64,000 bases of DNA from a bacterium. GTDB taxonomy: Bacteria; Actinomycetota; Thermoleophilia; Solirubrobacterales; Solirubrobacteraceae. Numbering within the stretch: the first letter of the stretch is position 1; each line of letters starts with the position of its first letter. Shown here in pieces: positions 43,599-52,066 of this stretch. Both the position numbers and the translations under genes were made by a program. Below the pieces are notes generated by a model. It made no database searches. It was given only the letters and a program-made list of their open reading frames with translations, and was not told the DNA's origin. The stretch spans positions 1 to 64,000 of the forward strand of contig JAJPKQ010000041.1 in the NCBI GenBank assembly GCA_021323635.1. Reading direction: 5' to 3'.

Positions 43599-45011
43599 AT
43601 GGCAACTATCGACCGCACACGCACGAAGAGCAAGGCTGCAAAGCAGAGCCCGATCGTCGAGGGCGCAGAAGGCGAGCTGCGTGCCCGCAAGGGAATCTCG
43701 CGCGAGGTCGTGGAGGAGCTCTCACGGATCAAGGGCGAGCCGGAGTGGATGCGCGCGCACCGTCTGCGCTCGCTTGAGATCTTCGAGCGCAAGCCGATGC
43801 CCAAGTGGGGCGTGCCGCTGGAGGGGCTGAACTTCGACGAGCTGGTGCTCTACTCCCCGCCCACCACCGGCCGCTTCAACTCCTGGGATGAGGTGCCCGC
43901 GGAGATGAAGAAGACCTACGAGGACCTAGGCATCCCCCAGGCCGAGCGCGAACACCTCGCCGGCGTGGTTGGCGTCTGGCGCCAGGAGCCCGTCTACGAG
44001 GGCCTCAAGGAGGAGTACAGAAAGCAAGGGATCCTGTTCTGCTCGATGGACACCGCGATCAGGGACTACCCCGAGCTGGTGCAGCGCTACTTCATGACCA
44101 AGTGCGTGCCACCGCAGGACAACAAGTTCTCCGCCCTGCACGGCGCGGTCTGGTCGGGCGGCTCCTTCGTCTACGTCCCGCCGGGCGTCAAGGTCGACCT
44201 GCCGCTGCAGGCCTACTTCCGCATGGAGGGCGCCGGCGAGGGCACCTTCGAGCACACCCTGATCATCGCCGACGAGGGCTCCGACGTCAACTACATCGAG
44301 GGTTGCACTGCGCAGACCTACTCGGTCAACTCGATGCACTCGGCGGTCGTGGAGATCTTCGTCAAGGAGGGCGCGAAGGCCCGCTACACGACCGTCCAGA
44401 ACTGGTCCAAGGACGTCTACAACCTCAACACCAAGCGTGCGATGGTCGAGGCGGAGGGCACCGTCGAGTGGGTCGGCGGATCGATGGGCGCAAAGTACGT
44501 CATGCTCTACCCGGCCTCCTACCTGCTCGGAGAGCATGCCCGCGCCGATCACCTCAACGTCGGCGTCGCCTCGGGCGCTGTTCACAAGGACACCGGCGCG
44601 AAGGTCCTCCACCACGCGCCCAACACGACCTCGAACATCCTTGCCAAGTCGATCTCCAAGGACGGCGGCATCATGGGCTACCGCGGCCTGGTGAAGATGA
44701 GCAAGAACGCTCACGGCTCCAAGGCGCGCGTGCAGTGCGACGGCCTGATGATGGACGGGCGCTCGCGCTCTGACACCTGGCCGGACATCCAGGTCCAGTG
44801 CCCGCACGTGACGGTCGCCCACGAGGCCACGGTCGGGCGGATCTCCGACGACCAGCTCTTCTACATGGGCTCGCGCGGCTTCACCGAGGATGAGGCGGCT
44901 GCGATGATCGTCAACGGCTTCATCGAGCCGGTGACAAAGGAGCTGCCGATGGAGTACGCGGTCGAGCTAAACCGCCTGATCCAGCTGGAGATGGTCGGCT
45001 CGATCGGGTAG
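43599..45011 (+). CDS. sufB: Fe-S assembly scaffold SufB
   Basis: 470 aa, matching SufB: ISREVVEELSRIKGEPEWMRAHRL at the N-terminus, VPPQDNKFSALHGAVWSGGSFVYVPPGV in the middle and EATVGRISDDQLFYMGSRG near the end, with Cys in EGCTAQTYSVNSMHSA. It forms the cluster-building SufBC2D complex. ATG with GAGAGG upstream. It is the last gene of a sufC-D-S-U-B operon and runs tail to tail with a CADD-like gene 15 bp away. Confidence 0.97.
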   Translation: MATIDRTRTKSKAAKQSPIVEGAEGELRARKGISREVVEELSRIKGEPEWMRAHRLRSLEIFERKPMPKWGVPLEGLNFDELVLYSPPTTGRFNSWDEVPAEMKKTYEDLGIPQAEREHLAGVVGVWRQEPVYEGLKEEYRKQGILFCSMDTAIRDYPELVQRYFMTKCVPPQDNKFSALHGAVWSGGSFVYVPPGVKVDLPLQAYFRMEGAGEGTFEHTLIIADEGSDVNYIEGCTAQTYSVNSMHSAVVEIFVKEGAKARYTTVQNWSKDVYNLNTKRAMVEAEGTVEWVGGSMGAKYVMLYPASYLLGEHARADHLNVGVASGAVHKDTGAKVLHHAPNTTSNILAKSISKDGGIMGYRGLVKMSKNAHGSKARVQCDGLMMDGRSRSDTWPDIQVQCPHVTVAHEATVGRISDDQLFYMGSRGFTEDEAAAMIVNGFIEPVTKELPMEYAVELNRLIQLEMVGSIG

Positions 45012-45026
45012 GGCGAGCCCAAGCAG

Positions 45027-45740
45027 CTATACCCGCTGCGCCTCGAGCGCGTCAAGCAGCTGCCAGTTGGCGGCAAGCGCCGACGCAGCGGCCTCTGCCG
45101 CCTGCGCCTCGGCGGCGGTGCGCTCGCGCTCGCCGCTGCCGCTCAGGCTCGCCGCAAGCGCACGGGCGGCAAGCTGGGCGTGGGCGCCGTCGCTTGCCTC
45201 GTGCAGCTTGAAGTAGGCGGTCGCGCTGCCGTCGGCAAAGCCGTAGTGCGCGATCAGCCCCTCGCGCTTGCTGCGCGCGATGCGGGGCTGCGTGGACTCG
45301 ATCGCAAAGAGCGTGCCAAGCGTGGCTGCAAATGAGCGCTCCTCATCCCCCGCCCAGATCGCCGCGCAGCGCCGCGTTGCCGCGAGCGGCTCGCCGCCGA
45401 GCCGAGGACTCGCGGCCCTCAGAAAGTCATCCCACAGCGCGATGTGCTCGCGCTCCTCGCAGGCATGGTCGGCAAGCTCTGCTGAGAGATCCGCCTCGAT
45501 CGCGCCACGCTCGGCAAGCTGTCCGGCAGAGCGTGCGGCCTGCTCGGAGGCCTCTGCAAGCGCGACCACGAGGTGACGGTACTCGCCCGCGTAGCGGGCA
45601 AGCTCAGCGGCGCTCAGCTCGCCCGCGTTCCAGCGCAGATAGAAGGGATGGGAGAGCAGGTCATGGCGGGAGGACGCCTGTGCAAGGCGCTGCGAGATCG
45701 ACGCGGCGCGCCGAGCGATGAGGGGAGCGGTGCTGGCCAT
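45027..45740 (-). CDS. CADD/TenA-like haem-oxygenase-fold dimetal protein
   Basis: 237 aa, all-helical. HPFYLRWNAGELSAAELARYAGEYRH matches the PqqC/CADD start. Candidate metal ligands are Glu95/Glu98 and His99 (CEEREHIALW), Glu148 (FAIESTQP), and His180, Asp184, His187 (HEASDGAH), which match the H-x3-D-x2-H pattern of Chlamydia CADD. CADD makes p-aminobenzoate from an internal tyrosine; other members are oxidases, so the reaction here is inferred only at the level of a dimetal oxygenase fold. TenA thiaminase lacks this ligand set. It stands alone, convergent with sufB. Confidence 0.72.
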   Translation of the reverse strand: MASTAPLIARRAASISQRLAQASSRHDLLSHPFYLRWNAGELSAAELARYAGEYRHLVVALAEASEQAARSAGQLAERGAIEADLSAELADHACEEREHIALWDDFLRAASPRLGGEPLAATRRCAAIWAGDEERSFAATLGTLFAIESTQPRIARSKREGLIAHYGFADGSATAYFKLHEASDGAHAQLAARALAASLSGSGERERTAAEAQAAEAAASALAANWQLLDALEAQRV

Positions 45741-45790
45741 CGAGGTGGCGGCGATGGTAGCGCAGCGCTCCGACGGAAAGGCGGCCGCCC

Positions 45791-46963
45791 TCAGGCGGCA
45801 AGCGCGCGGTCAAGCTCGCTGCGCGGGAGCTCGAGCAGCAGGCGCTCCACGCGCGGCGGGGCACCCTCTGCAAGGGTCACGCAGGAGCCCGGCCAGTAGG
45901 GGTTTGCGGAGGGCTCAACCGGCCGCAGGAAGGCGCGCTCGTAGGTCCAGCAGCCGGTGTTGAGAAGGTGCGCGCCGCCGCGCCCTCGCCACTCCTGGTT
46001 GCGATCGCCGGGCAGGGGCCCGGCGCGATGGGTGTGCCCGAAGATGAGGTAGCGCTCCCCGAGCCCCAGGCGATCGGCGACCTCGCCTGCGGCTGCCAGG
46101 CCGGCGCGGCGCAGCTCGCCCGCAGAGAGGGTTGCGTTCAGCGGTCCCAGCCCGGCGCGATTGAGCGCTGCGATCACCAGCGGGAAGGCGCGCTTGGCGG
46201 CGCGTCCGCCGAGCGCGACCCCTAGCGCCTGCAGGCGCGTGCGCACCTGCCGCGCGGAGCCGCCGCCGTTGGGCAGCCAGTGGGTCGTGTCGCCGCCCCC
46301 CAGCGCGTGCCAGGCGCGCACCGTGACCGAGCCGTTGAGCGCGGCGTTGGTGGGGCCCTGGCGGGCGACCGCGTCGATCCACGCATAGAGCGGGCTGCAG
46401 AGCGCCTCGTAGTCGACGACCTCGCGCAGCGAGGCGCTCGGGCGCCCGAGCACCCGTGCCATCGCGCCGACGCCAAGGCGCTCGAGCGTCGGGATCGTGA
46501 CGTGGGCGTCCAGGTAGTGGCCATGCATCGCGTAGACGTCCTCGCGCAGGAAGATCCCCGGATAGGAGACCGTCAGCCGCGCGGGCGCGATCAGCTCCGC
46601 GAGCGCCTGCAGGGTGCCGCCGAAGGTGTGCGCGGGCAGGCGCTCATCGAGCGCGAGCGTGCCGTCGCGCTCTTCGATGCGCCGCGCGATCGCCCCTGCG
46701 ATCAGCGCATGATCGTGGTTGCCCGGGCAGATCACGACCTCCCGGTCTGCGAGCGTCTTGCCCAGCGCGCGCAGGAACGGCGCCGCCGCCGCGACTGCCC
46801 CACGTGCGGGCCCGTGGCGCAGCTCGAGCACGTCCCCGAGCAGGACCAGCCGCTCTGCCTCGCGCGCACGGGCGAGCACCCGCTCCTGGATCGCCGGCAG
46901 GCGCAGCAGGTCCGCGCGCGCTGCGCTGCCGAGGTGAAGGTCGGAGAGGATCAGCGCCTGCAC
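45791..46963 (-). CDS. calcineurin-like metallophosphoesterase
   Basis: 390 aa. Dimetal motifs are in order: ILSDLHLGS (D-x-H), LVLLGDVLELRHG (GD), ICPGNHDHAL (GNHD), YAMHGHYLD and IFGHTHRAG (GHxH). The LpxH/UDP-2,3-diacylglucosamine type is not supported, since the organism is probably Gram-positive; substrate unknown. The GTG at 46963 is chosen because VQALILSDLHLG begins there; an upstream ATG at 47098 lies inside ispH. It follows ispH by 17 bp and is likely cotranscribed. Confidence 0.88.
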   Translation of the reverse strand: MQALILSDLHLGSAARADLLRLPAIQERVLARAREAERLVLLGDVLELRHGPARGAVAAAAPFLRALGKTLADREVVICPGNHDHALIAGAIARRIEERDGTLALDERLPAHTFGGTLQALAELIAPARLTVSYPGIFLREDVYAMHGHYLDAHVTIPTLERLGVGAMARVLGRPSASLREVVDYEALCSPLYAWIDAVARQGPTNAALNGSVTVRAWHALGGGDTTHWLPNGGGSARQVRTRLQALGVALGGRAAKRAFPLVIAALNRAGLGPLNATLSAGELRRAGLAAAGEVADRLGLGERYLIFGHTHRAGPLPGDRNQEWRGRGGAHLLNTGCWTYERAFLRPVEPSANPYWPGSCVTLAEGAPPRVERLLLELPRSELDRALAA

Positions 46964-46980
46964 GCCACGCTGCCGGCGCT

Positions 46981-47955
46981 CTAGGCCGCGCCTGACTGCA
47001 GCGCCAGGCGCATTTCCTTGGGCAGCATGAAGCGCACGTCCTCGGATGTCGCCTCGACCTCTTCGACCTGCCCCACGCCCAGCGCGCGGAAATGGCAAAG
47101 CAGCTCCTCTACGAGGTGCTCGGGCGCGGAGGCGCCGGAGGAGATGCCCACGGTGCGCTTGCCCTCGAGCCAGCCTGGGTCCAGCTCGCGCAGGGAGTCG
47201 ATCAGGTAGGACTCGGTGCCACAGGCGCGCGCGACCTCGACCAGGCGCGCGGAGTTGGAGGAGTTGCGCGAGCCGATGATCAGCACCAGATCGCAGCGCG
47301 AGGCGATCTTCTTGACCGCCGCCTGGCGGTTGGTGGTCGCGTAGCAGATGTCCTCCCGACGCGGCCCTTTTATCTCTGGAAAGCGCTCACGCAATCGCGC
47401 GACGATCGCCGTCGTCTCATCGACCGAGAGCGTCGTCTGGGTGACGAAGGCGACGCGCGACTCATCGGGCACGGAGAGCTGATCGACGTCACGCTCATCC
47501 TGCACGAGCACGATCCGCCCGGGCGCCTCGCCCATCGTGCCTTCGACCTCCTCGTGGCCGTCGTGCCCGACCAGGATGACCGTGTAGCCGGCCTCGGCGA
47601 ACTTGCGCGCCTCGACATGGACCTTCGTGACCAGCGGGCAGGTCGCGTCGATCGTCACCAGCGAGCGCGCCTGCGAGCGCTCGCGCACCGCCGGCGCAAT
47701 GCCGTGCGCGGAGAAGACCGTGACCGCGCCCTCGGGGACCTCGTCGACCTCATCGACGAAGACCGCCCCGCGCTCGCGCAGGTCCGCAACCACGTTCTTG
47801 TTGTGCACGATCTCCTTGCGGACGTAGACGGGCGCGCCGTATAGCTCGAGCGCGCGCTCGACCGTCTGCACAGCGCGATCCACGCCGGCACAGTAGCCGC
47901 GCGGCGCCGCAAGGATGATCCGCTCGATGGCGGTCTGCGCCTCTGCGCTCTCCAC
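46981..47955 (-). CDS. ispH: 4-hydroxy-3-methylbut-2-enyl diphosphate reductase
   Basis: Last step of the MEP isoprenoid pathway, a [4Fe-4S] enzyme. The three cluster cysteines are in PRGYCAGVDRAV, DATCPLVTKVH and EDICYATTNRQ; SAHGIAP and IGSRNSSNSARLVEVA bind the diphosphate. Start GTG at 47955 gives 324 aa, the family norm; TACAAT lies exactly 6 nt upstream, so the transcript should be leaderless. Longer frames to 48999 run antisense through the neighbouring acyltransferase and are not real. Confidence 0.96.
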   Translation of the reverse strand: MESAEAQTAIERIILAAPRGYCAGVDRAVQTVERALELYGAPVYVRKEIVHNKNVVADLRERGAVFVDEVDEVPEGAVTVFSAHGIAPAVRERSQARSLVTIDATCPLVTKVHVEARKFAEAGYTVILVGHDGHEEVEGTMGEAPGRIVLVQDERDVDQLSVPDESRVAFVTQTTLSVDETTAIVARLRERFPEIKGPRREDICYATTNRQAAVKKIASRCDLVLIIGSRNSSNSARLVEVARACGTESYLIDSLRELDPGWLEGKRTVGISSGASAPEHLVEELLCHFRALGVGQVEEVEATSEDVRFMLPKEMRLALQSGAA

Positions 47956-47961
47956 AGCCTG

Positions 47962-47967
47962 ATTGTA
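47962..47967 (-). promoter_or_regulatory. -10 of leaderless ispH transcript
   Basis: Minus-strand TACAAT, then 6 nt, then the GTG at 47955: transcription would start on the first base of the start codon. Confidence 0.6.
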
Positions 47968-48051
47968 TGCGCTCGCGGGCGCCGTCACGCTGGCGCCCGC
48001 GCCCGCCGGAGCCGATCTGCCGCGCGCACCACGCGCCGGCGCCCCCGGCGA

Positions 48052-48057
48052 TACGCT
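48052..48057 (+). promoter_or_regulatory. -10 of leaderless WS/DGAT transcript
   Basis: TACGCT, then 6 nt, then GTG at 48064, mirroring ispH in the same 108-bp divergent gap. Confidence 0.5.
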
Positions 48058-48063
48058 GTGGTC

Positions 48064-49587
48064 GTGGCACAGCGTCATCTGGATCGCCTGACCCCGGTGG
48101 ATGCCTCCTTCCTGCATCAGGAAGACGCGAACGCGCATATGCATCTGGGCGCGCTGGTGCAGATCAGCGGGGAGCCGCTCACGCGCGCGGAGCTGCTCGA
48201 TCAGATCCGCGAGCGCCTGCATCTGGTGCCCCGCTACCGCCAGAAGCTCGCCTACACCCGCCTTGACGCCGGGCGTCCGGTCTGGATCGACGACCCGGCC
48301 TTCGACCCGGACTTTCACGTGCGCCACACCGCGCTGCCGGCGCCGGGCGGCTTCCGCCAGCTGCAGGCGCTGACCGCGCGCATCTTCTCCCAGCCCCTGG
48401 ACCGCGCACGACCGCTGTGGGAGATGTGGCTGGTGGAGGGCCTGCGCGAGGGCGGCTGCGCGCTGATCTTGAAGAACCACCACTGCCTGATCGACGGCGT
48501 GGCGGGGATGGACCTGGCGACGGTCCTCTTTGACCTTGACCCCCACGCGGCGCCGCCGGAGCACCCCGAGCACAGCTGGCAGCCGCACCGCGAGCCCAGC
48601 CGGCTGGAGCTGCTCGGCACCCTTGCCCGCGCGGCGCTGCGCAGCGAGCGCGAGCTGGCGGAGAAGGCGCTTGCGGCGCTCGCCAACCCGGAGGGCGCGA
48701 TGCGCAAGCTGCGCGATGCGGCCGAGGGCCTTGGCGAGGTCGCCTGGGCGCTGCTCAACCCCGCGCCTGCAACGCCCCTCAACGAGCCGATCGGGCCCTA
48801 CCGGCGCTTCATCGGCATCGCCGCGCCGCTCGATGACCTGAAGGCGATCAAGAATGCCTTCGGCGGCACCGTCAACGATGTCGTGCTGGCGATCGTCACG
48901 GGCGCGCTGCGCACCTTTCTGATCGAACGGGGCGTGCGTACGAGCGGGCTTGAGCTGCGCGCGCTCGTTCCCGTCTCGGTGCGCGCCCCCGACGAGCACG
49001 GGGCGATGGGCAACCGGATCGTGGCGATGCGCGCGCCGCTGCCGGTCTTCATCGCCGATCCGATCGAGCGCCTGCGCTACCTGACCGCCGCGATGGCCGA
49101 TCTGAAGGAGTCCAAGCAGGCGATCGGCGCAAAGGTGATCGCTGACGTCCAGAACTTCGCGCCCCCCACGCTGCTTGCGCAGGCCTCGCGCCTGCAGTTC
49201 TCAACCCGCCTCTTCAACCTGCTGGTCACGAACATCCCCGGCCCGCAGTTCCCCCTCTACGTCCGCGGCCGCATGCTGCGCCACGCCTACCCGATCGCGT
49301 TCCTGCCAAACAACCACGCGCTGTCGGTCGCGATGATGTCCTACAACGGCGAGATCACCTTCAGCCTGCTTGCGGACTTTGACGCGCTGCCCGACGTCGA
49401 GCTGATCGGCGAGGCGATCTCCGCGGAGATCGCCGCCCTGCTTGCGGCCACCCGCAGCGAACCGTCCCGGCGGACGGCCAGACGCAGCAGGCGCAAGAAC
49501 GCGCAGCGCTTCCTGCCAAGGCCGCCGCTCAGCCTCGTGGGCGCAGAGAGCGCGGCGAGCGCTACCCGAACCCGAGCGCGAACTTAG
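48064..49587 (+). CDS. wax ester synthase / diacylglycerol O-acyltransferase (WS/DGAT)
   Basis: 507 aa. RHLDRLTPVDASFLHQED opens the family, and the catalytic HHxxxDG motif is NHHCLIDGVAG near residue 140. FGGTVNDVVLAIVTGALR and LVTNIPGPQFPLYV are conserved second-half motifs. It esterifies acyl-CoA to diacylglycerol or fatty alcohols for storage lipid. A GTG at 48058 is an alternative start, but 48064 is leaderless-spaced. The basic, Ser/Arg-rich tail overlaps the convergent DUF59 gene by 26 bp. Confidence 0.93.
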   Translation: MAQRHLDRLTPVDASFLHQEDANAHMHLGALVQISGEPLTRAELLDQIRERLHLVPRYRQKLAYTRLDAGRPVWIDDPAFDPDFHVRHTALPAPGGFRQLQALTARIFSQPLDRARPLWEMWLVEGLREGGCALILKNHHCLIDGVAGMDLATVLFDLDPHAAPPEHPEHSWQPHREPSRLELLGTLARAALRSERELAEKALAALANPEGAMRKLRDAAEGLGEVAWALLNPAPATPLNEPIGPYRRFIGIAAPLDDLKAIKNAFGGTVNDVVLAIVTGALRTFLIERGVRTSGLELRALVPVSVRAPDEHGAMGNRIVAMRAPLPVFIADPIERLRYLTAAMADLKESKQAIGAKVIADVQNFAPPTLLAQASRLQFSTRLFNLLVTNIPGPQFPLYVRGRMLRHAYPIAFLPNNHALSVAMMSYNGEITFSLLADFDALPDVELIGEAISAEIAALLAATRSEPSRRTARRSRRKNAQRFLPRPPLSLVGAESAASATRTRART

Positions 49588-49975
49588 CGTCCTCGCTCAT
49601 CCGCTCCGGCGTCCAGGCCGGCGTGAAGGTCAGCTCGCTCTGCACGCTGGCCACGCCCTCCACTTCGCCAACCAGCTCTTCGATCTGCGCCGCGACGTGC
49701 GGCCCGATCGGGCAGCCGGGCGTGGTGAGGGTGTAGGTGACGCGCACATCTCCGCCGTCAATTTCCACGCCATAGATCAGGCCGAGCTCGACGAAGTCCA
49801 GGCCCAGCTCCGGGTCGATCACGTTCGCCAGCGCGTCCATCACCTCCTCGACATTGACCGGCACGCCGCCGGCGCCCGGCTGCTGCGTGGGGGCACCAGC
49901 CCCGCCTGCGGGCGCCGCTGCGCCCTGCGCCTGCTGCTCCTGCTCCGTCGGCTGCTGACCCTGCTGATCGGACAT
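49562..49975 (-). CDS. MIP18/DUF59 metal-sulfur cluster assembly factor
   Basis: 137 aa. About 40 Gln/Ala/Gly-rich residues precede the MIP18 domain: VNVEEVMDALANVIDPELGLDFVELGLIYGVEI and TYTLTTPGCPIGPHVAAQIEELV, with the conserved Cys in TPGCP. Family members (SufT, PaaD, MIP18) help Fe-S protein maturation, so it may serve the suf system 4.5 kb away; this is inference. The ATG at 49975 lies 7 nt after TACACT. Its end overlaps the WS/DGAT 3' end. Confidence 0.88.
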   Translation of the reverse strand: MSDQQGQQPTEQEQQAQGAAAPAGGAGAPTQQPGAGGVPVNVEEVMDALANVIDPELGLDFVELGLIYGVEIDGGDVRVTYTLTTPGCPIGPHVAAQIEELVGEVEGVASVQSELTFTPAWTPERMSEDAKFALGFG

Positions 49976-49982
49976 CGCCACC

Positions 49983-49988
49983 AGTGTA
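49983..49988 (-). promoter_or_regulatory. -10 of near-leaderless DUF59 transcript
   Basis: Minus-strand TACACT, followed after 7 nt by the ATG at 49975. A GTG at 49981 lies within this spacing and is unlikely. Confidence 0.5.
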
Positions 49989-50017
49989 GTGGCGGCGATC
50001 GCCGGCCGACCGGCGCT

Positions 50018-50473
50018 TCAGTTGCTGGTTCCCATCCGGTCCCAGGCGTAGAGGGAGAGGCACTCGTGCAGAAGCTCGACCGCGCGCGCGCGAGAGAGGC
50101 GCGGCAGGATCACCTCCAGCGCATGGCGCTCGGTGATCGGCTCCCGCGAGGGCTCCTCGCCCCTGAAGCGCACCGCGATCTTCAGCGCCTCGCGGCGGTT
50201 GTCGCCCAGGTGCTGAAAGACGCCCGCCAGGAACTCCATGCTCGGCAGCGGCTGGCCGACCTCAAGCGAGGCGTGCCAGGCCGCCAGCAGGTGCAGGTCC
50301 TCCTGGTCGAGATCGGCAAGCGCCTGCACGTAGTGGTCTGAGAGCTGCTCCTCGGGTAGATCGTCGACCCAGGCGTGCAGGATCTCGTCGACCAGCTGGC
50401 GGCGGCCCTCGCGGCTGAGCGAGTCCGCGATCACCCGTACAGCATCATGCGGTTCGATAAAGCAGAGCGGCAT
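50018..50473 (-). CDS. hypothetical protein, 151 aa
   Basis: Not recognised. Acidic, Leu/His-rich and apparently all alpha-helical, starting MPLCFIEPHDAVRVIADSLSREGRRQLVDEILHAW. No signal peptide, membrane segment or metal motif is clear. The ATG at 50473 has an excellent GGGAGG, 4 nt upstream. It lies 102 bp downstream of gltD on the same strand, so cotranscription with glutamate synthase is possible. Confidence 0.7.
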   Translation of the reverse strand: MPLCFIEPHDAVRVIADSLSREGRRQLVDEILHAWVDDLPEEQLSDHYVQALADLDQEDLHLLAAWHASLEVGQPLPSMEFLAGVFQHLGDNRREALKIAVRFRGEEPSREPITERHALEVILPRLSRARAVELLHECLSLYAWDRMGTSN

Positions 50474-50575
50474 CTTGCCTCCCTGGATCGGTTCTCTGGG
50501 GTTTGCAGTGGCACCAACCGGCGCAGGGGCAAACTTTAGGGGCCGGTCAGGACGGCACTTTTGCGCGCCCGTGCG

Positions 50576-52066
50576 CTAGGCGGCAAGCGCGCCTGCGCCG
50601 CGAGCGTCCTGCTCGCCGCTCTGGGCGGCCAGATAGCGCTCGACCGCCAGCGCGCACTGCCGTCCCTCGTTGATCGCCCAGACGATCAGCGACTGGCCGC
50701 GGCGCGCATCGCCGGCGGCAAAGACCCCCGGCACGCTCGTCTGATAGCGCGGCGCAAGCACGTTCGAGCGCTGGTCGCGCTCCACCCCGAGCTGCTCGAG
50801 CAGCGCCTGCTCGGGCCCCAGGAAGCCCATCGCCAGCAGCACCAGCTGCGCGGGCAGCTCGCGCTCGCTGCCGGCCACCGGCGCAAAGGGCGGCGCCCCC
50901 TGCGCCTCTGCCACCTGCAGCGCTCCGACCGCCCCCTCGGCGCCGGGCAGGAAGCTCAACGTCGTGCGCGAGAAGTCCTGCTCGCCGCGGGAGAGCGCAC
51001 TCGCCTCCTCCATCGCATAGCTGATGCGCAGCTTTGCCGGCCACAGCGGCCACGGGGTGAGCGCATCCGGGCGCCGCCTGGGAGGCTGGGGCAGGAGCTC
51101 AAGCTGGACCACGGAGCTTGCGCCCTCGCGGATCGCGTTGCCGACGCAATCCGCGCCGGTGTCCCCGCCGCCGATCACCACCACCTGCTTGCCCGCGGCG
51201 CTGATCGCCACCTCCGGCTGGGGCTGGGGCAGCTCAGGCTCCGGCCCGCGCTCGCGTGCGATCGCGCGGTTGCGCTGATAGAGGTAGTCCATCGCAAAGT
51301 GGATCCCTTCAAGCTCGCGCCCGGGCACGGGCAGATCGCGGGGCACGCGCGCGCCCGTCGCGATCACGATCGCGTCGAAGCGCTCGCGCAGCTGCGCAGC
51401 GCTCAGGTCCCTGCCCACCTCGCAGCCCAGGCGCAGCAGCACCCCCTCTTCCTGCAGCTGCCTGACGCGCCGCTGCACCACCCACTTCTCGATCTTGAAG
51501 TCAGGCACGCCGAAGCGCACCAGGCCGCCCGCGGCCTCGTCGCGCTCAAAGAGCTCCACGCGATGCCCGGAGCGGCGCAGCTGCTGCGCCGCGGCCATCC
51601 CCGCCGGCCCCGAGCCGATCACCGCCACCGAGCGCCCGCTCTCCTGCCGCGGCGGCTCTGGCACCACCCAGCCCTCCGCCCAGGCGCGATCGACGATCGC
51701 CTGCTCGATCTGCTTGATCGTGACCGCTTCCCCCTCGCGGATCTCCAGCACGCAGGCCGCTTCGCAGGGCGCAGGGCACAGCCGGCCGGTGAAGTCGGGG
51801 AAGTTGTTGGTCGCGTGCAGCTGGCGCATCGCCTCCTCGAAGCGGCGGTGGTAGACGAGGTCGTTCCAGTCCGGGATCAGGTTGCCGAGCGGGCAGCCGT
51901 TGTGGCAGAAGGGCACGCCGCAGTCCATGCAGCGCGCGCCCTGCTCGCGCAGCTGCCCCTCGGGCGCGGGCGCCACGAACTCCTGGTAGTCGGCCACGCG
52001 CGCCCCCGCGGGTCGGTAGCTTGGCCCGTGGCGCTCGATCTTCAGGAAACCGCCGAGCTCGCCCAT
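50576..52066 (-). CDS. gltD: glutamate synthase small subunit
   Basis: 496 aa. The N-terminal Fe-S domain holds [24 protein letters not shown] and [14 protein letters not shown] and NADPH sites are [14 protein letters not shown] and [15 protein letters not shown]. It feeds electrons from NADPH to GltB. The ATG at 52066 overlaps the gltB stop (TGATG), so subunits are made in a coupled fashion. Confidence 0.97.
   Translation of the reverse strand: MGELGGFLKIERHGPSYRPAGARVADYQEFVAPAPEGQLREQGARCMDCGVPFCHNGCPLGNLIPDWNDLVYHRRFEEAMRQLHATNNFPDFTGRLCPAPCEAACVLEIREGEAVTIKQIEQAIVDRAWAEGWVVPEPPRQESGRSVAVIGSGPAGMAAAQQLRRSGHRVELFERDEAAGGLVRFGVPDFKIEKWVVQRRVRQLQEEGVLLRLGCEVGRDLSAAQLRERFDAIVIATGARVPRDLPVPGRELEGIHFAMDYLYQRNRAIARERGPEPELPQPQPEVAISAAGKQVVVIGGGDTGADCVGNAIREGASSVVQLELLPQPPRRRPDALTPWPLWPAKLRISYAMEEASALSRGEQDFSRTTLSFLPGAEGAVGALQVAEAQGAPPFAPVAGSERELPAQLVLLAMGFLGPEQALLEQLGVERDQRSNVLAPRYQTSVPGVFAAGDARRGQSLIVWAINEGRQCALAVERYLAAQSGEQDARGAGALAA

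Noticed and set aside
45791-46963. LpxH-type lipid A enzyme
   Set aside because: Only the general metallophosphoesterase motifs are present and the gene content is actinobacterial, without lipid A genes nearby.
47956-48999. N-terminal extension of ispH to 48999
   Set aside because: It would run antisense through the WS/DGAT gene; IspH similarity and the -10 spacing both fix the start at 47955.
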